From: Acinetobacter piscicola | GTDB lineage: Bacteria > Pseudomonadota > Gammaproteobacteria > Pseudomonadales > Moraxellaceae | NCBI RefSeq assembly: GCF_015218165.1 | Contig: NZ_CP048659.1 | Span: 2,914,001 to 2,978,000 of the forward strand | Direction: 5' to 3' | DNA length: 64,000 bases | Shown: in pieces, positions 26,549 to 35,465 of the stretch | Numbering within the stretch: position 1 is the first letter of the stretch | How the letters are laid out: each line of letters starts with the position of its first letter | Notes under the pieces: model-generated | Database searches by the model: none | What the model was told of the DNA's origin: nothing | Seen by the model: the letters and a program-made list of their open reading frames with translations, nothing else | Position numbers and translations under genes: made by a program

Positions 26549-28148
26549 ATTCTATTCTCCATCCTCATCATTTTCAGACTGACCAACATAATTGGAATAA
26601 ATAAATTTTTCTTCAGGTTTACCTGAAAAATACAATTTGGAACTATTTATTTTTTTTATCTTCTTTTGTCAAAAGCTTTGTTCCTTCAGCTTGTTTTGAA
26701 TAAACTATTTTGGTCATACCATCTTTATTGGTAAATCCGACGACTTTACGACCATCTGCCATCTCAATTTCATATGGGTAAAATGCGAGAGGTTCCTGAG
26801 TTTCTTCATCTACAATTTTATATTGTGCCTGATATAAATTAAGCAGCATTGGAAGTTTTAATGGAACACTACCTCCTCCCTCAAACTTATGTTCAGATGC
26901 CTTAGTCTCAAACTTTCCAGCTGTCGTGATAAACACGCCATTTTCACTAATCTCAATTTGCGAACCGCCTGCATTCAATATAATTTTTGTTGGACTAGTG
27001 ATTTCAACCTTATCTTCAGTTGAAATAATCTGAATATTCTGTCGGGCTATCGCATCTAAGCCACCATTCTGTGCTTGTAACTCAATCTTATCTTTGCCTG
27101 CAAATAAACGTGCACCTTTAGACTGGGTAAATAAGCTAATCCCTTGACTGGCACTGGCAAAAAATCTCTCACCTGTAGCAAGACTCACATCTTTACCACT
27201 GGTCAAGGCAATCTGTTCAATACTATTTAAATGAATACTTTGTTCAGCCACCACCGCCACACCCGCAGGCGTACTAACCAATACATGTGGTGCAGACAAT
27301 TCAGGAAATTGGCCGCCTTTGCCTTTGATCTCTTCTTGTTGGGTATTGAGATCTACATGTGCTGTCGCATCAATGGCACGTTCATCGGCTTTTTGATCAA
27401 TGGCAATTTGGGTTTGAACTTTCTGCTGTTCTACTGCTTCCTTGAGTTGCTCTGTGCTTTCTTTGATATTTTTAATAAAGCTTTCAGCATTAGCTTTGGC
27501 ATAAGTGGTTAAGATTAGACCACTACCAGAGCGAAGCACCCCATGCCCATCAGTACGCAGTTCAAAGCCTTCACCACGGAAATCCTTTCTTCCACTCGGT
27601 TCAGGAATACGGGTGATATAGCCAAGGTTGAGTTCACTGGATTGATGGTCAGATTTTAAATGGACTTGTACCTGCCCTTGGGTGTCATCCATGACTAATT
27701 GGTTGGCTTGGCTTCCGCCCAATTCTTTCGACTTAATCCCTGAAAGTGCTTTTTGTTCAGGGAGTTCCCACAGTGGCTTGTTTTCTGGATTGGTCAAACG
27801 TCCTGCCACAAAAGGCATATCAGGATCACCATTAAAGAAGTCGACAATCACTTCCTGACCAATACGAGGTAAATGAATGGTTCCGAAATTATTGCCTGCC
27901 CAAGCGGTGGAGACCCTTAACCAACAGGTGCTGTTTTGGTCTTTGGCACCGAGTCTGTCCCAATGGAATTGCACTTTGACGCGTCCAAATTGATCGGTAT
28001 AGATTTCTTCTCCCGCAGGGCCGACCACGGTAGCGGTTTGGGGTCGTCCTTGCGGTTTATCTAAGGTTCGATCTGGTCTGAAGATCTGTGCATCGGGTTG
28101 AACCGTACCGGGTTTGTCGGAGAGTCAATATTCTGAGAGACTATCCCG

Positions 28149-28466
28149 ATGACAAAATTAAAATATACCCCTGAAATCAGAGAAAGAGCGGTTCAACTAT
28201 TGATTGAATCTGAAAAAGATTATCCATCGAATTGGGCTGCGATCACAGCTATTGCTCCTAAAATCGGTTGTACTCCTGAAACATTGCGTGTTTGGTATTT
28301 AAAGCATATGGATCAACTAAATCCTGCCAAAGTACAACAGATATCTGACCAAGAAAAAATGAAGCAAATGGAACGTGAAATTAAAGAATTAAAGCGTGCC
28401 AATGAAATTCTACGCAAAGCAGCCGCTTTTTTCGCCCAGGCGGAGCTCGACCGCCCACACAAATAA
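28149..28466 (+). CDS. IS3-family OrfA
   Basis: A 105-residue helix-turn-helix protein (YTPEIRERAVQLLIESEKDY, IGCTPETLRVWYLKH) with a C-terminal leucine zipper (MKQMEREIKELKRANEILRK). Its end overlaps OrfB. In this family a programmed -1 slip normally fuses OrfA and OrfB into the active transposase. Confidence 0.9.
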   Translation: MTKLKYTPEIRERAVQLLIESEKDYPSNWAAITAIAPKIGCTPETLRVWYLKHMDQLNPAKVQQISDQEKMKQMEREIKELKRANEILRKAAAFFAQAELDRPHK

Positions 28467-29368
28467 TGGTGGATTTTATCCATAACAATAAAGATCGATA
28501 TGGTGTTGAAGCGATTTGTAGAATTTTACCGATTGCAGCTTCGACCTATTATCGGGCTTTAGATCTCGTTGATAACCCAGAACATCGAGCGAAACGTGCT
28601 CTGCATGATTTACATCATGCAGAGCAAATCAAACGTATTTGGAAAGAAAGTTTAGGTCGATATGGTGTACGTAAAGTTTGGCAAAAATTGAAACGTGAAG
28701 GCTATGTTATTGCACGTTGTACAGTTGCTCGATTGATGCAGAAGCTAGATATACAAGGTGTTTGGCGTGGTAAGAACAAACAAACTACCCGCAGCCGAGA
28801 TGATCAAAAACGAGCAGATGATTTAGTGAAACGGAATTTTAGTGCTGATCGACCTGACCAATTATGGGTCAGTGACTTTACGTATATTCAAACCAATTCT
28901 GGCTGGGTCTACACTGCATTTATTATTGATGTGTTCTCGCGAGCAATTGTTGGATGGAAAGTATCAACACGGATGAATACAGATATGGTACTTGATGCAC
29001 TGGAGCAAGCATTGCATGATCGAGGCATGCCAAAGAACGTGATTCATCATTCCGACAGAGGTGTGCAATATCTTTCCATTCGCTATACCAATCGTTTAGA
29101 AGCAGCAAATTTACGAGCATCAGTCGGTACAACGGGTGATTCATACGATAATGCTTTGGCTGAAACGGTGAATGGCTTATACAAAACAGAGGTGATTGAA
29201 TATTTAAAAGCAGATTGGCAAGGTTTAGCAGATGTACAACTTGCGACACTAAACTGGGTCGATTGGTTCAATAAAGAACGTGTACACAGCGCACTGGGTT
29301 ATGTATCGCCTTTTGAGTTTGAAGCAATGTACTATGATAAGATTAATCCGTTAGGTCAGGTGGCCTAA
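28466..29368 (+). CDS. IS3-family OrfB (DDE transposase domain)
   Basis: 300 residues with HTH_21 and rve integrase-core domains. Catalytic residues: Asp in LWVSDFTYIQT, Asp in VIHHSDRGVQYLS and Glu in NALAETVNGLYKTEVI. It begins at the last base of the OrfA stop region and reads through to the right inverted repeat. Complete for its family. Confidence 0.92.
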   Translation: MVDFIHNNKDRYGVEAICRILPIAASTYYRALDLVDNPEHRAKRALHDLHHAEQIKRIWKESLGRYGVRKVWQKLKREGYVIARCTVARLMQKLDIQGVWRGKNKQTTRSRDDQKRADDLVKRNFSADRPDQLWVSDFTYIQTNSGWVYTAFIIDVFSRAIVGWKVSTRMNTDMVLDALEQALHDRGMPKNVIHHSDRGVQYLSIRYTNRLEAANLRASVGTTGDSYDNALAETVNGLYKTEVIEYLKADWQGLADVQLATLNWVDWFNKERVHSALGYVSPFEFEAMYYDKINPLGQVA

Positions 29369-29597
29369 CTTAAATAAAAAAGTCTCCGACAAACCTGGTA
29401 CGGTTCAGGTTGAACTAAAAACTCTACTTTGGAATCGTAGAATTGGTTATCCGCACGTTCTTCACTCAAATCTTGAATAGTGGTTTGCGTACCAAGTACC
29501 AACCAACCTCGATTGGAATCAGCATTCGGATGGTTTTCTAAGTTAAAACGATAGCCTGTTTGTAAACCTTTGAGATGTCCTTTGCCTTATAAGATAA

Positions 29598-29873
29598 TTA
29601 ATCTTTCGGAACTTGATCTGGTAAATAGGCTTTACCATTTTTACAAACAAAGTTTATGGTGCCTTTAGGTAAATCATTATCCCTCCAAAATTTTTCTCTT
29701 GCCCCACCCCTCATTGCAATTCCTGATCCATCACACTGTCGAATTATTTGCCCATCAGGATGTCTTAAAAATTCAGGAGATTTATTAATTGGACTCCAAT
29801 CTGCTAAATTACATGCACTAAGAAATAATACTAATTGTAAAACCATCACTACTCTAATGTTAAAACTGTTCAT
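29598..29873 (-). CDS. Small lipoprotein
   Basis: 91 residues with a lipoprotein signal (hydrophobic VVMVLQLVLFLSAC, lipobox LSAC with Cys21). The mature part is polar with two further cysteines (IIRQCDGSG, NFVCKNGKAY). It sits at the breakpoint where the vgrG2 5' part has been deleted. Lipoproteins near T6SS lipase effectors often act as periplasmic immunity, so this could be an orphan immunity. Family not recognised. Confidence 0.6.
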   Translation of the reverse strand: MNSFNIRVVMVLQLVLFLSACNLADWSPINKSPEFLRHPDGQIIRQCDGSGIAMRGGAREKFWRDNDLPKGTINFVCKNGKAYLPDQVPKD

Positions 29874-29926
29874 AAGTCGTCTCTCTTAATTATCAATGTT
29901 AACCAGAAACAATGGTTCTATAAAAA

Positions 29927-29960
29927 ATGATGTGTGCTGAAATATGATGTGTGCTGAAAT
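29927..29960. repeat. 17-base tandem duplication of the IS3 left end
   Basis: ATGATGTGTGCTGAAAT occurs twice back to back (29927-29943 and 29944-29960). The second copy runs on into the left inverted repeat of the intron-split IS3 element. The duplication may be a footprint of a second, abutting IS end or slippage. Confidence 0.7.
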
Positions 29961-30453
29961 AACAGGACACTTCCACTTGGGAGATTCTAGGCAACTAACT
30001 TGTAAAAGTCCTCTGCCATTTGATTTGGTGTCTTAAAATTCAGTCCTTTCTGAATTCTCTGCTGATTATAGAAGAGCTCTATGTATTTTGTAATATCTGC
30101 CTTAGCTTCTTCCCTCGTTTTATAGTTCCGATGATGTACAAGTTCGTTCTTTAATATTCCCCAGAAACTTTCAATTGGTGCATTATCAAAACAGTCACCC
30201 TTTTTACTCATCGAACCTTGAAAACTATATTTTTCAAGCATATTCCGATATTCATGACTACAATATTGACTGCCTCTGTCCGAATGAATAATTAAGTTTC
30301 GAGGTGGTTTATGATTGCGAATAGCCATACTCAGTGCATTACAAACAAGTTGTGTTGTCATCCTTGCACTCAAGCTATACCCAACTACTTGTTTAGTGCA
30401 AAGGTCTTTTAACGCAGCTAAATACAGCCAGCCTTCAGCTGTCCATATATATG

Positions 30454-32287
30454 GGTGAGTAGACCAAGGGAATCTCACCCTTAGCCCCTCGCAGAACCGG
30501 ACGTGAACCTCTCAGCTCATCCGGCTCCCATTATCCAACCGTTGGTAAACATCCCATTTTCCAGTGCACAAAGGCATTTGGAAAATCACGCGCAAGTCGC
30601 CCTAAGGCATATCTAGCCCGTCTTTTATGACGGGCCAAGTTTTTATACTTACGCCTCATCCAGCGTATAAGATAAGCATTCATGTGTTGCCAGATCGCTG
30701 ACATTGCTGAACCATGGAATCGACCATAGTATTGCTGCCAACCTTGAAGAATTGGATTGAATATTGCAGATAAATCACTTAATTCGCGATTACACATCAG
30801 ATGTAGATGCCATTTCCGAATAGTCTGTCGCATTGCTTTAAGTGCATCACGACTGACTGCAGGAGAGAAATTTACATAAACTCTTTTATACTTGTCCACA
30901 GCCTTACGGGGCCTAAACGTGTACCCGAGAAAAGTAAATTGAACATCGGGATATGCTTGGCGACGATTCACATCTTGGCAATAAACAATCTTTGTCTTAT
31001 CTGGATGTAATTCGAGTCCACATTCACGAAATCGTGCACCAATCTTTTGTAAAACAAGTTTGGCTTGAGATAAACTTCGGCAATGAATTACTCCATCATC
31101 CGCATAGCGGCAGAATCTTACACTCGCAAGATTCTTGGTAATCCACATGTCAAAAGCATAATGCATAAATAAATTAGCCAATAGAGGACTGATAACTCCA
31201 CCTTGCGGTGTGCCGCGATTCCTTTCTAAAACTTGACCATCTACATTTTGCATAGGTGCTTTTAACCAGCGTTCTACATAGAGAAGAATCCATGGAATTT
31301 CGCAGTGTTTCTTAAGTGCACGCATGAGTAGATTATGATCAATGTTATCAAATAAACCTTTGATATCAAATTCCACAACCCAGTCATACTCCCAACTTCG
31401 TCGCCTCACCATAGCTATCGCATCATGGGCAGAACGCCCTGGACGATAGCCATAAGAGTTTGGATGAAATAGAGGATCAATCCGTGGCTCCAATATAAGC
31501 TTGACAGCTGTTTGTGCTACTCGATCCGCTACTGTTGGAATGCCTAACATACGTACCCCACCTGATTTCTTTGGAATCGGTACACCTTTGACTGGCGATG
31601 GAAAATAACTGCCTGAACAAAGTCGATTCCATAGTTTATACAGGTTGCCTTTTAAGTGGTGTTCGAATTGCTCAATAGATTCATGATCGATGCCTGCAGC
31701 ACCGCCATTCTCTTTGACTTTCTTAAATGCCTCCCAGATTAACGCTTTAGGAATGTTAAATGGTTTGGTCATAAAGTTTTGCTCCTCCTGCTTGCACAGT
31801 TGACAAATCCGTAGACCTGGATAATGCAACCCCTTCGCTCCATTACCATTACAGTAACTTCAACACTACTACGAGTTGCTCCGCCCCTTGGTGACGCATT
31901 GCTATTATCAGCCTTGCCTTTTGAGCTTGTGCCTTTCGCTTGACATCGCCACCGAAGGTTCCCGCAGTTCAACGTAAGAGCCTGAATTAGGATCGCGCTG
32001 CCTCTACGCCGGACACCGAATGGCCCGTAAGCAGGTAACGGCCAAACTGATCGCGGGGCAACATCCATCCCCGGTTTTGATGTCATTTGAGTACTTTCGA
32101 CACTTGAACGGCAGTTCACTGGTGTTCGCCTTCCTAATTCTTACCTGACGCCTATACAACGCCTTTTCCATAACGCTCACGACCGGGACTTTTGATCCAA
32201 GCCGCTTATGGTGGTTTGCTACCTGCTCCTGCAAGCCGATAGCGAGGGGCCATACCCTCATCTCTTACGCCGCTTGCTGCGGCACAC
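30454..32287 (-). mobile_element. Group II intron (retroelement)
   Basis: About 1834 bases on the minus strand. The 5' end reads GTGTG (32287-32283), matching GUGYG. Domain V is unmistakable at 30494-30527: GAGCCGGATGAGCTGA, GAGGTTC, ACGTCCGGTTC. Domain VI follows as GGTGAG...CTACTCACC with a candidate bulged branch-point A. It encodes its own reverse transcriptase/maturase in domain IV. Exon boundaries fixed by reading frame give 30454-32287; the 3' edge could differ by a base or two. Confidence 0.9.
30531..31772 (-). CDS. ltrA: Group II intron reverse transcriptase/maturase
   Basis: 413 residues from ATG 31772, chosen for the AGGAGGAG ribosome site just upstream. RT blocks are intact: GIDHESIEQFE, PKKSGGVRMLGIPTVADRVA, SYGYRPGRSAHDAI, the FDIKGLFDNIDH block, GTPQGGVISPLLANL, and catalytic RFCRYADDGVIHC (YADD). 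An X/maturase thumb region follows (ILQGWQQYYGRFHGSAMSAI). No HNH endonuclease domain follows, so mobility would rely on endonuclease-independent retrohoming. Its stop lies next to domain V. Confidence 0.92.
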   Translation of the reverse strand: MTKPFNIPKALIWEAFKKVKENGGAAGIDHESIEQFEHHLKGNLYKLWNRLCSGSYFPSPVKGVPIPKKSGGVRMLGIPTVADRVAQTAVKLILEPRIDPLFHPNSYGYRPGRSAHDAIAMVRRRSWEYDWVVEFDIKGLFDNIDHNLLMRALKKHCEIPWILLYVERWLKAPMQNVDGQVLERNRGTPQGGVISPLLANLFMHYAFDMWITKNLASVRFCRYADDGVIHCRSLSQAKLVLQKIGARFRECGLELHPDKTKIVYCQDVNRRQAYPDVQFTFLGYTFRPRKAVDKYKRVYVNFSPAVSRDALKAMRQTIRKWHLHLMCNRELSDLSAIFNPILQGWQQYYGRFHGSAMSAIWQHMNAYLIRWMRRKYKNLARHKRRARYALGRLARDFPNAFVHWKMGCLPTVG

Positions 32288-32686
32288 TAATGTCACTTAC
32301 CCACGCAATGTTTGGGGTAGTCTCTATAAAGTTTTGCTCTAACAAATTATTGTAAACAGAACGATTGTGATCGCTATTTGTTGTCCTTTTGAAACGCTTA
32401 TGACGCTTACAATACAGATGATTCTGCTGTTTAATGCAACGTACTGCATACTCGCTAATTTGAATGCCTTGTGACTGTAAATACCTTGTTAAGCGAATAT
32501 GTCCATAACTTTCTTTAGTTTCTTGATGGGCAATTTTGACCAAGATGGTCTGTTGGTTTCTTTGAATAACTCGTTTACTTAAGCCCCGCTTTAACCAATC
32601 ATAAAACCTTGATATTGAAATTTTTAGCAACCTAGCCATCATTATTGTTGGATATGTGTTTTTATGCTCTTTCATATAAGCGTACT

Positions 32687-32986
32687 TCACTGATTTTCCT
32701 TGGCAAAGTACGCCGCTGCTTTTTTTAGAAATTCTCTTTCCATTTCGGAAGTTTTAAGTTGTTGTTTCAGCTTCTTATTTTCTTCGAGTAGAGCAACGAG
32801 ATCAGGCGAATATTGTTGTGTGCCAGCTAATGTTCCTGCCTTTGCTTTTTTATGCCAATTCGATAGCGTTTGCATGGAAATACCGAGTTGTCGTGCTGTT
32901 TCGGAAACATTACCTTTGTTTTCTTCAATGGCTTTTATTGCTTCAGCTTTAAATTCTGTTGTATAAATTTTTTGCTTTTTACTCAT
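32687..32986 (-). CDS. IS3-family OrfA (of the intron-split IS)
   Basis: A 99-residue helix-turn-helix protein (YTTEFKAEAIKAIEENKG, VSETARQLGISMQTLSNWHK) with a leucine-zipper tail (LLEENKKLKQQLKTSEMERE). It overlaps orfB by four bases, with an A-rich slip region before it. Intact. Confidence 0.9.
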   Translation of the reverse strand: MSKKQKIYTTEFKAEAIKAIEENKGNVSETARQLGISMQTLSNWHKKAKAGTLAGTQQYSPDLVALLEENKKLKQQLKTSEMEREFLKKAAAYFAKENQ

Positions 32987-33114
32987 GGTAAACTCCTGTT
33001 GAGTAAGTTTAGTTTACCAAGTTAAAGTCTCCGTTTTTATCAGCACACATCACTAAAGCGAGTATCCCCAATGCAGTAACACCTCAGACATATAGAACCG
33101 TTCAATAAAAGGAT

Positions 33115-33393
33115 TTGATTGTAAAATCCTTTGACTCAGAATTTCTATTACTCACAGTGAATGAGTTTGTCTGTATGGAAGCCGTTAAAGCATGTGAATT
33201 AGAACCACCTAAAACGTATTTATCTGAAAATTTAGAAACCTACGTTGTGGAGCGTTTTGACAAAAATCATGATGGTATCAGACTTAGCTATGAAGACTTT
33301 ACCATGCTCATGAAAAAGTCTAATGATCCTGATACAAAATATAATGAGAGTTATGGGATCATTATTAAAAGCAACACACCTATATACAGGTAA
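33115..33393 (+). pseudogene. HipA kinase fragment
   Basis: 92 codons matching the middle of HipA-family serine/threonine kinase toxins: IVKSFDSEFLLLTVNEFVCM, then TYVVERFDKNHDGIRLSYED, FTMLMKKSNDPDTKYNESYG. There is no N-terminal part (an in-frame stop lies just upstream), the catalytic loop is absent, and no HipB neighbour is seen. It abuts the IS3 right end, so the IS insertion or associated deletion probably removed the rest. Confidence 0.75.
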
Positions 33394-33429
33394 CATAAAT
33401 GAAGTTGAAAAGTTGTAAGCTGTGTATCG

Positions 33430-33488
33430 ATAGGCATTTGAGGTTATTCAGTTTTTTGTCGTGATTAAATTGTGACTCAAATGCCTAT
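33430..33488. repeat. Long inverted repeat, 13-base perfect stem
   Basis: ATAGGCATTTGAG (33430-33442) and CTCAAATGCCTAT (33476-33488) are exact complements separated by 33 bases. It lies between the HipA fragment and the convergent ankyrin gene. It could act as a terminator for either side, or be a remnant of mobile DNA. Confidence 0.65.
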
Positions 33489-33526
33489 TCTTTATCAAAT
33501 TTCTTATCCCTAATTCACGTTAATTA

Positions 33527-34561
33527 TTAATTATTTTTAGAGACAACAAACTTATGTTCAAAAAAGTCTTCATATATAGGATAGCCACGTTTATTATTAG
33601 GCCAATTATAACTACATCTCTCAAAATCATCTAACTTAATATTATTAATATCAAATTTTTTCATTCTTTGATCAACAGGAATCAAAATATTAACTACTTT
33701 ATCAGGATTTTCAAAAAACTTAGTAATATTTAATACTTGTATTTTATTTAAATTAATCGGAACATTATATTCAAAAAAAACACCCAAATAATCAACATCA
33801 CCAACAATACACTCATTATTCAAATCATTCAAAACTTTAAAGAAAAAACTATAGTCAGTATCATAGTAATCTTTTGAATTATTAAGCGGCCAATCATAGG
33901 TTATAAATATAATATTAACTATATTTCTATTTTCAGAAAAAATAAAATTTGTCCTGTTGTTTAGAAATCCAATTTTAACAACTGAATCTAGATAAATAAA
34001 TTCATAGTTCAACACCTTACCAATATGATCTAAAAGATGCCTAGGTTTTTCTTTAATATTAAAACCTCTAGAAGAAATAGCATTATTACTTAAAAGCAAC
34101 TCAATATATTTATAATATTGCCTTCCTTCTAATTCATATAAAAAATAAGCACTATCTAAAATAGTTCTATTTAGTTTGGGTATAAAATAGTTTACATCAA
34201 CATTATATTTCAAAAGTAAATTAAAAACTTCAAAATTATCTTCACTTAATGAAATATCCAAAGGATTTAACGATGATAGAGGAGAACCATTGGGGTCTCC
34301 TTTATTCATTAAAATAAGCTCTACCATTTTATAATCATTATGAAGACATGCCCGTGCAATAGGAGTCTCATATAAAAAAATAGTTTTATTTGCAATAGAA
34401 TATTTTTTTAATAAATATTCAACAATTTTATATGACTTTTCATTAATAGCATCAAAAACTAAATCAATTACATCTACTTTATGACTAATATCATTCAACT
34501 CAATACTAAATTTAGCAATATCATCATTAGTAATATACTCATAAATTTTTAAAGATTTCAT
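33527..34561 (-). CDS. Ankyrin-repeat immunity-type protein
   Basis: 344 residues with ankyrin-like repeats in the N-terminal half: IARACLHNDYKMVELILMNK, NPLDISLSEDNFEVFNLLLK, YYKYIELLLSNNA. The C-terminal 150 residues are unrecognised. It starts 6 bases after the rhs cassette 3 toxin stop, and its ribosome site (GAGG) lies in the toxin's last codons, so it is tightly coupled and is the likely cognate immunity. Strikingly AT-rich even for this region. Confidence 0.72.
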   Translation of the reverse strand: MKSLKIYEYITNDDIAKFSIELNDISHKVDVIDLVFDAINEKSYKIVEYLLKKYSIANKTIFLYETPIARACLHNDYKMVELILMNKGDPNGSPLSSLNPLDISLSEDNFEVFNLLLKYNVDVNYFIPKLNRTILDSAYFLYELEGRQYYKYIELLLSNNAISSRGFNIKEKPRHLLDHIGKVLNYEFIYLDSVVKIGFLNNRTNFIFSENRNIVNIIFITYDWPLNNSKDYYDTDYSFFFKVLNDLNNECIVGDVDYLGVFFEYNVPINLNKIQVLNITKFFENPDKVVNILIPVDQRMKKFDINNIKLDDFERCSYNWPNNKRGYPIYEDFFEHKFVVSKNN

Positions 34562-35186
34562 AAATTATTACCTCATGTTGTTGAAATCTCGTCCTAATTG
34601 CTTCAATGCTAACTCAATAGCATTTGCAGGATCACGTCCTGTTTTGAGAGCCGTATTTTTTGCTAAACTCAAAACATCATATACTCTTTTTGCACTAACT
34701 TGTGTATGAACTCCACAACCATTTTCAGCCCAAACAAAATTTCGAGGGTCTTTATTGATATCAAAAGTTCCCCCATTTGTCGTTAAATATTTTTTTACTA
34801 TCATTTGCGATGCAGTTATATATCTTCTGTCACTGTCATTCCAATTCGCAGGCGCATTTTCTCTAACAATATGATGCATATGTGGAGATTTCATATTGTT
34901 AGGTGGAGCACCAAGGGCCTTTTTATCATCACAACACATTTTACATTTTGCTAACCCTAGAGGATCCACCCACTCCACAGGATTAGGCGCATAAGCAAAG
35001 GTATTAAATCCACCCAACAACCCAATCGGATCTTTACTAATAAATCTTCCTACATAAGGCGAATAATACCTATAACGGTTGTAATGCAACCCTGTTTCTT
35101 GGTCGAAATATTGACCTTGGAATCTCAGATTGTTGGTGATGATTTCACTATCCCAAATATCACGTTTCATATGGTTTTCAGGTTTA

Positions 35187-35249
35187 CCACTCGAGCAAAG
35201 CTCTCGTCTTGCGCTTCGGGAAAAACGTTGTTTTTCTTATCCTCGCTCA
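35187..35249. repeat. Hairpin mini-element, type A, copy 2
   Basis: Identical over 63 bases to the copy at 22188-22250 and at the same position in the rhs core. The flanking bases differ slightly (AGGTTTACC instead of CAGTTTTACC), so the copies are related by transfer of the whole disrupted segment or by insertion at the same site. Confidence 0.8.
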
Positions 35250-35405
35250 CCCATTCCTTATAATTCGCACTTCAAACAATCGCACCTGTTTGGTCACTCA
35301 TTTCCTGTGGCGTACCTAGATGGTCACAATGGTAGAACCATACTCGGTCAAATGCGTTGGCTTTTTGTTCCGTATACCACAGTGGGTCTTTGTCGTAATC
35401 GTAAC

Positions 35406-35465
35406 CCACTTCACTTCGTTACATCTTGCGCTTGGGCAAAGCAGTGCTTTGCTATTCCTCGCTCA
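35406..35465. repeat. Hairpin mini-element, type B
   Basis: A 60-base insertion with the same ends and centre as type A (CCACTTCAC..., CTTGCGCTTGGG, ...CCTCGCTCA) but different stems: GCAAAGC-AGT-GCTTTGC replaces AAAAAC-GTT-GTTTTT. It interrupts the codons for NGYDYDKDP, between GTAAC and CCACTGTGG. Compensating changes in both arms indicate that pairing is preserved. Confidence 0.78.

Larger units (their letters stand above)
28099..29407 (+). mobile_element. IS3-family insertion sequence in vgrG2
   Basis: A 1309-base element. Inverted repeats TGAACCGTACC(G/A)GGTTTG followed by TCGGAGA occur at both ends, the target duplication is GGT (28096-28098 and 29408-29410), and there are two overlapping transposase frames. 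Comparison with the intact vgrG shows the insertion lies in the codons for FLVQPDAQIF, after GGT. The element looks complete. Confidence 0.92.
26552..29589 (-). pseudogene. Second VgrG gene, truncated and split by an IS3 element
   Basis: The C-terminal portion (26643-28098) is nearly identical to the intact VgrG over the needle region (CWLRVSTAWAGNNFGTIHLP, RIGQEVIVDFFNGDPDMPFV) and the DUF2345 beta-helix region. A 59-codon upstream piece (29408-29589) lies beyond the IS. Everything before KGKGHLKGLQTGYRF is missing, cut at 29589. In addition an A8 run at about 26647-26654 ends the frame early; with one A fewer, it would continue with KINSSKLYFSG to a TAG at 26552-26554, just before the effector ATG. 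Three independent lesions make this inactive. Confidence 0.88.
29987..32690 (-). pseudogene. IS3-family OrfB split by the group II intron
   Basis: The 5' exon (32288-32690) encodes the HTH_21 part and ends WVSDI plus one base. The 3' exon (29987-30453) continues in frame as T-YIWTAEGWLYLAALKDL, rebuilding WVSDITYIWTAEGW. It holds the catalytic Asp, IIHSDRGSQYCS and the Glu in NAPIESFWGILKNELV. If the intron splices, a normal OrfB results; it is a pseudogene only at DNA level. Insertion in front of the first catalytic Asp region would block transposition when unspliced. Confidence 0.85.
29944..33053 (-). mobile_element. IS3-family element interrupted by a group II intron
   Basis: The left end TGTGCTGAAATAACAGGA and right end (reverse complement) TGTGCTGATAAAAACGGA are clear inverted repeats, continuing with ACTT..ACTTGG on both sides. 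Inside are orfA (32687-32986) and orfB, the latter split by an 1834-base intron. Without the intron the IS would be about 1.27 kb, normal for IS3. Exact termini and target duplication are uncertain because the left end is duplicated. Confidence 0.82.

Noticed and set aside
30531..31829. Longer start for the intron maturase at 31829
   Set aside because: The downstream ATG at 31772 has a strong AGGAGGAG site and begins the conserved RT sequence; the extra 19 residues look unrelated to the family.
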